DNA of 64,000 nt from NCBI RefSeq assembly GCF_007859915.1, contig NZ_SJPM01000004.1, positions 62,001 through 126,000 of the forward strand, written 5' to 3'. The translations under genes were made by a program, and so were the position numbers. The notes below the pieces were generated by a model, which saw only the letters and a program-made list of their open reading frames with translations, did not search any database and was not told the DNA's origin. Source of the DNA: Neorhodopirellula pilleata. GTDB taxonomy: Bacteria; Planctomycetota; Planctomycetia; Pirellulales; Pirellulaceae. This document shows positions 7,559 to 15,003 of this stretch, in pieces. Position 1 is the first letter of the stretch; every line of letters begins with the position of its first letter.

Positions 7559-8488
7559 ATGACGTCAGGTTGGCAGACCAACGTCTCCTTCGTGTCGGTC
7601 ACGCAGCAGTTCAACACTACATCCAGCATGGGGCGATTACTAACCAATCCGATCTACATCGGAAAAGTCTCCTATCGCGACGAGATGTACGAAGGCGAGC
7701 ACCGAGCCATCGTTGATCCTGAGGTGTTTGCGGCGGTGAAGAAGAAGCTCAATGCGAACCGCGTCAGCATTGGCGACCGCATTCACGGCAAGTCACCCGG
7801 CGTGCTTGCCGGTTTACTGCGATGCTCAGCCTGCGATTCCATGATGACGCATTCGACCAGCGGTGGCAGCGGGCGTGGCAGCAAACGATATCGTTATTAC
7901 GTTTGCAACAAAGCGAAGAAACGCGGCCACAAGACTTGCCCCAGGCCATCGTTGCCGGCGGAGGAGGTCGAACGATTTGTGGTGGCACAACTCCAAACGC
8001 TGACAATCGACGAAGACCTACTCAACGAAACCAGCCTTCGCGTTAGCCGAACGATTAACGACAAAGGGGATACGCTCCGGAAAGAGTTGTCCCTACTGAA
8101 CGAAAGCTTGGTCAACCTGGAGCGAGCGATTGAAGCCATTTCGACACCCACAGGCGAGGATGCTCGCGAAGTCAAACGTCTCGACTCACTTGCATCGCTC
8201 ACCGAGCAACAAACTCGCGACCTGCGCCGTCGCAACGACTTACAAGAGCAGCTCGCGAAGATCCAAGCCAGCACTCCCGATCGAAAGACGATTCGAAAGG
8301 CAATCAAGAATCTTGAAGGCCTATGGGAGCATCTAACAATGGGCGAGCGCAGCCGACTGATGTCTCAGTTGGTAGCAAGCATCGATCACGATCCAGCCGA
8401 CAGCACCTTGTCGATCACGCTAAGCCCGCTCGGGCTGAAGTCATTCGCAACCGAGAATCCCGACAAAGAAGAAAGCGAGAAGTTATGA
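7559..8488 (+). pseudogene. Large serine recombinase, catalytic domain lost and internal deletion
   Basis: The 309-codon frame starts VSFVSVTQQFNTTSSMGR, the end of a resolvase catalytic domain. It jumps directly to LLTNPIYIGKVSYRDEM, which normally lies well over a hundred residues later in the recombinase domain. It continues with a zinc ribbon (CSACDSMMTHS..YVCNKAKKRGHKTCP) and a coiled coil (ELSLLNESLVNLERAI) as in large serine integrases. The catalytic serine and most of the resolvase domain are absent, and the joint suggests a deletion at a repeated GR-L codon run. The product cannot recombine DNA. The stop overlaps the start of the HTH gene in ATGA (8485-8488). Confidence 0.75.
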
Positions 8489-8883
8489 GCCACTTCAAGA
8501 TCCAGTTCGAAACGAGTTCATCATCCCACGGTCGACAACGCGTTGGCGCACCCAAGCCTAAGAAGTCAAGCGCACCAGCCAAGCTTCCTCACATCACCAA
8601 GCTGATTGCGTTGGCCATTCGACTCGAACATCTCCTCGCCACCGGTCAAGTCAAAGACCAAGCCGAGATCGCCCGCACCGCTGGCATCACCCGCGCCCGC
8701 GTGACGCAGATCATCAACCTCACCCAGCTTGCCCCTGACATCCAAGAAGCGATCCTCAACCTCGAACCCACCACCGACCACGTCCCCCGCTTCCGCGAAC
8801 GCGAAGTGCGCACAATTGCGATCGTCCCGAACTGGGAGAAGCAACGGATGCTTTGGAAACGGCTCGTCAAGCGAACTAGCTAG
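8485..8883 (+). CDS. Recombinase-associated HTH protein (copy 1)
   Basis: The 132-residue protein starts at the ATG overlapping the recombinase stop. It has a basic N-terminus, then a helix-turn-helix DQAEIARTAGITRARVTQII like that in ParB/KorB-type DNA-binding proteins, followed by LTQLAPDIQEAILNLEPTTD and a C-terminal EREVRTIAIVPNWEKQR motif. A homologue with the same motifs lies at 48179-48595, also directly behind a serine recombinase remnant with an ATGA overlap, so recombinase plus HTH protein is a recurring module. It probably regulates or assists the recombinase; that is inferred from position only. Confidence 0.75.
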   Translation: MSHFKIQFETSSSSHGRQRVGAPKPKKSSAPAKLPHITKLIALAIRLEHLLATGQVKDQAEIARTAGITRARVTQIINLTQLAPDIQEAILNLEPTTDHVPRFREREVRTIAIVPNWEKQRMLWKRLVKRTS

Positions 8884-9080
8884 ACCAGTCTGTACAGTAA
8901 TGCACCCAACTGTCAGACGACGGTCGAAACTGGAAATTTCGATGATCCCTTGCCGTTGAAAGTCGCGGAAAAAGCACTCTACATAGTGTTCGGCGCTTTG
9001 ATCGACCTTGAATTGAATTGGTAATTTCTAGGACAATGACCAGCGATCGAATTTACGCAATCCAGGGAGGGTAAAACGTT

Positions 9081-9293
9081 ATGAACAGTTCTGAAGCATC
9101 CTTAACCGCTAGCGCTGTGCAAACGTTGAACGCAATCTGTGACGAGTTTCGACGGCAACTTAAAGTCGGCTTGTTAGAAGGCGGCAACATCTCCCCGATG
9201 ACCCCAGCCGATGTCTTGCGTACTGCTGAAGCATTGCAGCGATCACCTTGGCTCACGAAATTCCAGAAAGACGATTCTGATGACTCCGCGTGA
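9081..9293 (+). CDS. Hypothetical small protein
   Basis: A 70-residue frame with a good ribosome binding site (GGGAGGG about 10 bases before the ATG). It reads MNSSEASLTASAVQTLNAIC then EFRRQLKVGLLEGGNISPMT, followed by PADVLRTAEALQRSPWL. It appears alpha-helical and soluble. I do not recognise it. It stands alone between the recombinase remnant and the metallopeptidase gene. The translational signal is the main reason to call it. Confidence 0.45.
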   Translation: MNSSEASLTASAVQTLNAICDEFRRQLKVGLLEGGNISPMTPADVLRTAEALQRSPWLTKFQKDDSDDSA

Positions 9294-9564
9294 CGAGCAG
9301 CCTGATCATCCGACGAAGGATTGAGAGCTTTCGGTCTCGGCGATTGAAGAACAAGCTCTCTTGGTTCAAGCATTCCGTCACTTCTTGCAAATTGAATTGT
9401 CCAAGATGACTCGAACTCCGGCTACCATGTGATCCTGAGCTCTGTGGCGATCCAACATCCCGAAACTTCGATTCAGAGAGTTGGGATGCGTGTGAGCCAA
9501 GGTTGGCATGTCCCCACACACGCACGCCCGGTGAATTGTTTCATCAAAGAGGCGACTGACACAT

Positions 9565-10329
9565 TTACTTGACGTTAACGGCGTTACTCGCATCCGGCTC
9601 GACCTGCCAAACTTCCTGCAAAACCTTGACTATCGCCGGGTCGTGTTGTTGCAGCTCCTCGCGATCAAAGGGGAAGAAATCATTGCGGCCAAAGTAGGCT
9701 TCCGTGGATTCCGCAAAATACTCTTGCGCGTTGGTGAGCGCGTAGGCTTTTTCTTTGTTTCCGTCGTTGCGCAGCACCACTTCGTAACTGCCGCTATTAC
9801 GTGCCCGCTCGAACGCGGTTTTGATCAGGGCGTTATCGAACCCGAGCACTTGGTAGTGGTATGCGTGGGCGAGTTCATGCAGCACGATAACTGGCATCCG
9901 CTCAATCTCACGCTCGAAAATCGCTGTCGTGGTGAATTCGACGCATTGATAAAGTTCCTTCAAGCGGCCTTCTTTTTCGAGCCACTCTTTGTCGGAATGA
10001 TATTCAGCCTTCGGACGAACGCCGGCGTAAGGTGGCGAGAACCAAATCGGCACCGTGCGAACGAACGCTAACGGTTCCGCAGGCAACACGCGGATCACGA
10101 TGCGAAGTTGCTCGGCGAGCAACTCCAACGCTCGCTGCGTTTCCTCAGGTTGCTCCTGGGACAATCGATCGCTGACCCGCACGACCCAGCCCTCCACATC
10201 GTGCGTGGTATACCCGGCAATCGGTGCGGGCGACGCAGTCCGCTCGTCGGCAACACAGCATCGCATCGACGACGACGTTACTGATACAAATATGAGAACG
10301 GCGAGTATCCAGCGGTGATATGAATTCAA
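9565..10329 (-). CDS. Exported zinc metallopeptidase-like protein
   Basis: The frame is open much further upstream (to 10647), but that part overlaps the aldo/keto reductase gene. I start at the TTG at 10329, where LNSYHRWILAVLIFVSVTSS gives a signal peptide followed by a Cys pair. The mature part contains VIVLHELAHAYHYQ, an HExxH zinc site, at about residue 165. A downstream NAQEYFAESTEAYFGRNDFF may supply the third zinc ligand and an acidic residue, as in gluzincin-type peptidases. The protein is about 254 residues. Likely secreted or periplasmic; the substrate is unknown. Downstream of it lies a featureless gap (9294-9564). Confidence 0.7.
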   Translation of the reverse strand: MNSYHRWILAVLIFVSVTSSSMRCCVADERTASPAPIAGYTTHDVEGWVVRVSDRLSQEQPEETQRALELLAEQLRIVIRVLPAEPLAFVRTVPIWFSPPYAGVRPKAEYHSDKEWLEKEGRLKELYQCVEFTTTAIFEREIERMPVIVLHELAHAYHYQVLGFDNALIKTAFERARNSGSYEVVLRNDGNKEKAYALTNAQEYFAESTEAYFGRNDFFPFDREELQQHDPAIVKVLQEVWQVEPDASNAVNVK

Positions 10330-10448
10330 GATGAAACCTGAGGTTAAAGCAAAGAGGCGATCTGTGGCGATCTGCTTCCTTATAATAACGCAGCGACCAA
10401 AACACTGTGAGGATTCGCCTCGCTGTGTGCCTCTGAGACGGGGAACGA

Positions 10449-11465
10449 CTACAAGAGTCGGCCTTTCATCCAAGGTGCTGAATTCAGAAAGTTGGCAATC
10501 GCGCTGCCGGGAGGGACGACTTGATCGCACGCACAGCGCATTGCCTCGCTCAAACTCATCTTCATGACGGGTAACGCGTCCTCTAGCTGAGCTAACGTTC
10601 GGGGGCCGCAAAGTGGAGCCGTGACGCCAGGCTGATCTTTGACCCATAGCAATGCCAGATGGGCGGGACTGATATCGAAGTCGCGCGCCACCCTCACAAA
10701 TTGCTGGCCGGCGTCGGCCGCTCGATGAGTGATCCGCTCAGCATAAATCCCGCCGCGTCCGAACCGTGGCGTGTCAAACGACTCCGGTTTGCTGCTGTCG
10801 TAGCGGCCTGTTAGCAGTCCCATCGCCAACGGAGACCAAACGAATACCGCCAGTCCTGCGGCCTGCGCGGCCGGAAGGATTTCATTTTCAACACGTCGGT
10901 CCAGCAGATTGTAAGGCAACTGCTCAGAAACCATGCGAATCAGGCCTCGGTAATCGGCAAGCATCGAAGATTCAGTGATCTTCCATGACGGAGACGTTGT
11001 GGAGCCGGCATAGCGTATCTTGCCTTGGCGCTGTAAATCCGTCAGCGCGCCAAGTGTCTCTTCCAAGGGCGTTTGCATACAAACGCGGTGCGTTTGATAA
11101 AGGTCGATGTAATCGGTTTGCAGACGACGTAGTGAATCTTCGCAAGCCTTGATGAGGTGCTTTCGGGAATTGCCTCGATCGTTGATTCCTTTGTTACCGA
11201 CTGGGTAGTAAGCCTTGGTCGCAAGAATCACATCGTCTCGGCGGCCGTTTTCCTTCAAACAACGACCGATGATTTCTTCGCTCTGGCCGTTGGCGTATCC
11301 ATTGGCGGTATCGATCAGATTGATGCCATTATCAATAGCACAGTTGATGATGCTGGACGACTCCTCAGCCGATGTCGGATTCGCGAAATTATCGCATCCC
11401 AAACAAATAGGTGAAACGTACAGTCCCGTGCGTCCCAAGGGACGGTAAAAACTATGGTCTAGCAT
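10449..11465 (-). CDS. Aldo/keto reductase
   Basis: A 338-residue TIM-barrel oxidoreductase of the AKR superfamily. The N-terminal hairpin and first strand read YRPLGRTGLYVSPICLGC. The catalytic tetrad is visible: Asp and Tyr in NLIDTANGYANGQSE, Lys in ILATKAYYPVG, His in DLYQTHRVC. The C-terminal part has the NADPH-binding WVKDQPGVTAPLCGPRTLAQ segment. The enzyme reduces a carbonyl using NADPH; the substrate is not predictable. Its start overlaps the end of the SDR gene upstream by 7 bases, so both are in one operon and may act on the same metabolite. Confidence 0.9.
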   Translation of the reverse strand: MLDHSFYRPLGRTGLYVSPICLGCDNFANPTSAEESSSIINCAIDNGINLIDTANGYANGQSEEIIGRCLKENGRRDDVILATKAYYPVGNKGINDRGNSRKHLIKACEDSLRRLQTDYIDLYQTHRVCMQTPLEETLGALTDLQRQGKIRYAGSTTSPSWKITESSMLADYRGLIRMVSEQLPYNLLDRRVENEILPAAQAAGLAVFVWSPLAMGLLTGRYDSSKPESFDTPRFGRGGIYAERITHRAADAGQQFVRVARDFDISPAHLALLWVKDQPGVTAPLCGPRTLAQLEDALPVMKMSLSEAMRCACDQVVPPGSAIANFLNSAPWMKGRLL

Positions 11466-12214
11466 GCCGTGTAACCTCCATCGACGGTGATAGCGCTTCC
11501 CTGCATGTAGCTTGATGCATCGGAGAGAAGGAAGAGTGCGGCCGCTGCGATCTCATGCGGATCGGCAAGACGTTTTTCCGGGATGGTGGCAGCGATCTGC
11601 TTGAGCTTATCGTCGATTTCCTGCTGTGTCAGCGAACGACCTCGCTCCGAGGCGAGCATGGGCGTATTGGTTTCGCCCGGACGAATTTCATTCACGCGAA
11701 CGCCACTGCCAGCCAAGTCGAGCGCTGCGCTGCGTGTAATTTGGCTGACGGCCCCTTTCGAGGCACAGTAGGCCAACACGCCGCCTGCACCAACGTCACT
11801 CCAGATCGAGCTGACGTTCACAATCGAGCCGAAACCCTGTTTCTTCATCACACGAGCGGCGGCGCGGCAAAGATAGAAGCACCCCTTGACGTTGACATTC
11901 ATGACGAAGTCGAACTCATCATCCGTGCAGTCAAGAATTCCGGTGCGTTTGAGGACTCCAGCGAAGTTGACGATACCGTCAAGTTTTCCCCGCTCCTGAA
12001 CAACGCGTGCGACCAGCGCATCGCACTCGCTCGAACAACTGATATCGATCACACTTGGACAAGCGCCGGTCGTCTTGCAGCCCTGTTCCAAAGCCTCTTG
12101 TTGCCGGTCAGCGGCGTACACCACCGCGCCTTCATTGCACAACATCTCAGTCGCCGCGCGTCCCATGCCAGAAGCGGCTCCGGTAACGATGATGATCTTG
12201 TCTTTTAGGGTCAT
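11459..12214 (-). CDS. Short-chain dehydrogenase/reductase
   Basis: A 251-residue classical SDR. The Rossmann nucleotide loop is TGAASGMGRAA at about 11-21. VNFAGVL replaces the NNAG motif at about 83-89. The catalytic Ser lies in NVSSIWSDVG, and Tyr and Lys in YCASKGA. The tail ends GSAITVDGGYTAC, the standard family C-terminus. It interconverts an alcohol and a ketone with NAD(P). The stop overlaps the start of the aldo/keto reductase gene, so the two oxidoreductases are coexpressed. Confidence 0.92.
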   Translation of the reverse strand: MTLKDKIIIVTGAASGMGRAATEMLCNEGAVVYAADRQQEALEQGCKTTGACPSVIDISCSSECDALVARVVQERGKLDGIVNFAGVLKRTGILDCTDDEFDFVMNVNVKGCFYLCRAAARVMKKQGFGSIVNVSSIWSDVGAGGVLAYCASKGAVSQITRSAALDLAGSGVRVNEIRPGETNTPMLASERGRSLTQQEIDDKLKQIAATIPEKRLADPHEIAAAALFLLSDASSYMQGSAITVDGGYTAC

Positions 12215-12494
12215 AGCGATTTTGGCTTAGCTTGGTGTTAGAGATGATTGATGTCGCGAACTATTCATTGACGGTTCCGGCAGATTGTAGCCGGAGCGTT
12301 ATAAAGCAACATACCCACTGCTTCATCGGCCACTTAGCTTGGCAACGGAGCGGCATATGCACGACGCAGTTTCCAGCAACACCCGGATATCGGCATTGTT
12401 GGAGCTGAGTGAATTTCTTTCGCTGTGCGGACCGAAGCTCTTCATCTGCTTGGGCGCAAACCGTGAAGTAAACAGTTTGCTGCAGACGCCTGGC

Positions 12495-12761
12495 TCATTG
12501 CAGGGGCAAGCCTTCGTTCTGGCTGGCTCGAATGCGAGCCTTGACCAATCTCATGAGCAGCTCTGCCTGTTCGAACTGATCCAGTTCGCGTCGCGACGCC
12601 TCGTCGAGCTCATTGGCACGATTCAACTCAAGCAACTGGTTGGCTCGCTCGATGGTTGCCTGTGATGGGCGAAATTCGAGGATCCTGTTTTGCGACGGTG
12701 CAGAAGCAAACAGAGTTGCTACTTCGTCGAACAAGGACGATGCGGATGGTGTGGTCGACAC
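12495..12761 (-). CDS. Small conserved protein, antitoxin-like size (copy B)
   Basis: I choose the GTG at 12761 as start because GGGAG stands 6-10 bases upstream and the product then has 88 residues, the length of its paralogue at 6772-7038. Shared motifs: ASSLFDEVATLFA, ILEFRPSQATIERANQLLEL, FEQAELLMRLVKARIR. The longer frame to 12917 has no recognisable upstream homology. As in copy A, the stop is part of an ATGA overlap, but here the following frame ends after 18 codons, so the partner gene has been lost. Confidence 0.6.
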   Translation of the reverse strand: MSTTPSASSLFDEVATLFASAPSQNRILEFRPSQATIERANQLLELNRANELDEASRRELDQFEQAELLMRLVKARIRASQNEGLPLQ

Positions 12762-12961
12762 AATGACTCCCTCTTTGGCCGGACGGAACATTTTACCGGT
12801 TTCTGAAGTGAGTGGTACTTGCCACGCTCCTTCGGATAAACAGCCAGAAGATTCGCTGCGAAATCTGGTCGGAAGATTGAGCCAATGTCGTAGCTCGTTG
12901 GCGGATCGTCTTTCCACTCGTTTATCCGTTCGATCGATTGACGGTTGTCAGGAAATGGCAA
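12719..12961 (-). CDS. Doubtful small frame upstream of copy B
   Basis: An 80-codon frame reading MPFPDNRQSIERINEWKDDP and YDIGSIFRPDFAANLLAVYP. Its amino-acid composition is protein-like, but the frame overlaps the start of the 88-residue gene by 43 bases and has no recognised family. It may be the decayed end of an upstream partner gene. Confidence 0.25.
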   Translation of the reverse strand: MPFPDNRQSIERINEWKDDPPTSYDIGSIFRPDFAANLLAVYPKERGKYHSLQKPVKCSVRPKRESLCRPHHPHRPCSTK

Positions 12962-13390
12962 CTCAGGTGGATTGCTTCGCTGCTCCCTTTACACACTTCA
13001 ATTGCGGCCAGTTCTCTGTTTCGTGGAATCGAGCAAGCCGTTGTCGGAACATGACTTACGAGCGAAACCGATTTTTCGGTCGGTCGATTCGGTCCCAACG
13101 CTTGGGCGTTTAGAAGCTGTCTCGGTTAACAGCTTGTGTTAACCCGATCCCATGTTTCTTCGTGGCGTTAATGGGTTAACACAAAGTGAGACATGGATCG
13201 CCGACACCCGCTGCGTGAAAAGACGTGACGGTTGTCGGGTCTTGGCGGTGCCGAAGCCGGCGAAGTTACGTGGCGGAAGGCTGGATTGGATTGCGGGAAT
13301 CGGATCCGTGCGTAGGCTGCTCGCTTCGGCGGGGTACAAATACTCTGCCACTCCGATTGTTACCGGATTTGCAAGGCTTTTGGTCGCACA
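12962..13390. other. Non-coding stretch upstream of transposase
   Basis: No gene is supported here. The open frame at 13152-13418 on the plus strand runs into the transposase gene and has no recognised family. The only structure is a perfect 8-bp inverted repeat at 13124-13144 plus a further GGGTTAACAC near 13170; these may mark the left part of the insertion sequence. Confidence 0.4.
13124..13144. repeat. Perfect inverted repeat GGTTAACA-N5-TGTTAACC
   Basis: Two 8-bp arms with a 5-base spacer lie about 250 bases before the transposase gene. The adjoining GTCTCGGTTAAC also occurs inverted at about 48703-48714 (GTTAACCGAGAC), next to the second recombinase/HTH remnant. It may be a recombinase or transposase binding site. 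Confidence 0.5.
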
Positions 13391-14467
13391 ATGGCGAACA
13401 TTGTCCACCCACTTTTGACACTGCTAGCGTCGCTGACGCGGCAGGAACTTGCCCAGCAGATTCGTTACCTGAAGGCGGAGAACGAGATCCTTCGGTCCAA
13501 GTTACCTGGTCGCGTCACGCTGGACAATCGTGAAAGGAACACGCTGGTCCAACACGGCCAGAAACTCGGTGGCAAGATCAAGGATGTGATGACAATCGTG
13601 TCGTATTCGACGTTCAGGCGGTGGGTCCGGAAGATGGAAGACGACTCGCCTGCGACGAAGAAGGACCCGGTAAAGCGAGGAACGGGCCGGCCGAAGCTGG
13701 AGGAGGACATTCGCGACACGATCATTCGGATCCGCAAAGAGACCGGGTTCGGCTACACGAAGATCCTGCAGGAACTGCGCCGGATGGGCGTTCACGTCTC
13801 GCGGCAAACGGTGAAGAACGTGATCGTCGCGGCGGGCTTTGCACCGACGCCCGGTGACCACCCGGACACTTGGCACAAGTTCTTGAAACGCCACGCCGAC
13901 ACGCTTTGGCAGTGCGACTTCGCGTGCAAGAAGAAGTGGACGCTCAAAGGATTGGTCGACGTCTACTTCATGGTCTTCATTCATCTCGGCACGCGGCAGA
14001 TTTGGATCTCGCCGTGTACCGAGAACCCGAGTGGCGAGTGGACGACGCAGCAGGGTCGCAACTTTCAAATGCACATCGACGACCATGACCTAAAGTGCGA
14101 GATCCTGATGCGGGACCGCGATCGAAAGTACGTCGACTCGTTCGATAACGTATTCAAGACTTCGGATTGCAAAGTCAAGCTCACACCAATCCGCTCGCCC
14201 AACTTGCAGGCTCACGTCGAGCGTGTCATTCAAACGATCAAACACGAAGTGCTCAACGCATTCTGCATCGTGACCAACGAACACCTCGATGGAATTCTTC
14301 GCACCACGCAAAGTTGGTACAACCAGCGTCGAGGCCACTCATCCCGCGATCACCTGCCGCCGATTCGCGACGAGGCGGTCACGGTGCCGATCAAGTTCAG
14401 CAAAGACAACGTCGTCTGCGATTCGGAACTTGGTGGGCACTTGCTGTCGTATCGTCACGTTGCTTGA
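13391..14467 (+). CDS. IS transposase with integrase core (DDE)
   Basis: A 358-residue transposase. The N-terminal part has a coiled-coil-like LAQQIRYLKAENEILRSKLP and a helix-turn-helix (FGYTKILQELRRMGVHVSRQ). The retroviral-type integrase core follows, with Asp in ADTLWQCDFACKKK, Asp in LMRDRDRKYVDSF and Glu in LQAHVERVIQTIKHE, then a C-terminal WYNQRRGHSSRDHLPP. This matches the integrase-core transposases widespread in planctomycete genomes (IS3/IS481-like logic). All three acidic residues are present, so it may be active. Terminal inverted repeats could not be paired with confidence, so element borders are not given. Confidence 0.85.
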   Translation: MANIVHPLLTLLASLTRQELAQQIRYLKAENEILRSKLPGRVTLDNRERNTLVQHGQKLGGKIKDVMTIVSYSTFRRWVRKMEDDSPATKKDPVKRGTGRPKLEEDIRDTIIRIRKETGFGYTKILQELRRMGVHVSRQTVKNVIVAAGFAPTPGDHPDTWHKFLKRHADTLWQCDFACKKKWTLKGLVDVYFMVFIHLGTRQIWISPCTENPSGEWTTQQGRNFQMHIDDHDLKCEILMRDRDRKYVDSFDNVFKTSDCKVKLTPIRSPNLQAHVERVIQTIKHEVLNAFCIVTNEHLDGILRTTQSWYNQRRGHSSRDHLPPIRDEAVTVPIKFSKDNVVCDSELGGHLLSYRHVA

Positions 14468-14666
14468 TCGAGTCCGTGTTGATGCTGCTAAGCGGCGAAT
14501 AAGAAGACGAACGAAGAGGAAGGGATTTGAGACGGTTCAACAACCGCTCGTAAGCTGTGGTCTTATTTTCCGATATCGGCGTGCTCTTGCTCCGACGTCT
14601 TACACTTAACGATCGTCGTATCTGTCAGCTGTAACCGATTGGCACACGCGGGAGATTTGAATCATC

Positions 14667-14993
14667 TCAAGTTTTCCAATGCAGTGGCAAAGTCGCCAAC
14701 TTCCAAACCAGTTTCCACTTCAGCAATTGCCGGATAAACAGGTCGCATAGTTTTTGTACCGCAGGGTGGTTGGGCTTGGCTCCCAACCTGAGTTTGATGC
14801 CTGCTCGAGCGGTCGCTTTGCCAACACCGGCCGGCAACGCCAGGATCCACCATCGCAGCCGACTCGCGAAACGTCGTGCGAAAAGTTCCACATCGCCGTT
14901 CGCTTCGATCAACGATTGAGCCACCATGCAGGTGTGTTCGGTATCGTCGGAGATCATGCCACGCCTGAAAAGGAAGCGATAACGATCCTGTGC
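14667..14993 (-). pseudogene. ADP-ribosylglycohydrolase shard
   Basis: The minus strand reads YRFLFRRGMISDDTEHTC then MVAQSLIEANGDV, ARRFASRLRWWILALPAG and VGKATARAGIKLRLG. The SDDT acidic motif followed by a MVAQ-L-I helix is the first metal-binding site of the DraG/ADP-ribosylglycohydrolase family. After about residue 80 the frame leaves the family and soon stops, and an in-frame TGA lies just upstream, so only a piece of the gene remains between the IS and the giant gene. The missing C-terminal half would hold the second metal site. Confidence 0.55.
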
Positions 14994-15003
14994 GCAACTT
15001 CAT

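Noticed and set aside
8323..8883. Longer start for the HTH gene at 8323
   Set aside because: The extra 54 codons overlap the recombinase frame and lack homology; the ATG at 8485 overlaps the recombinase stop, as in the second copy.
10330..10647. N-terminal extension of the metallopeptidase frame
   Set aside because: It overlaps the aldo/keto reductase gene by about 200 bases and precedes a clear signal peptide, so it is not translated as part of this protein.
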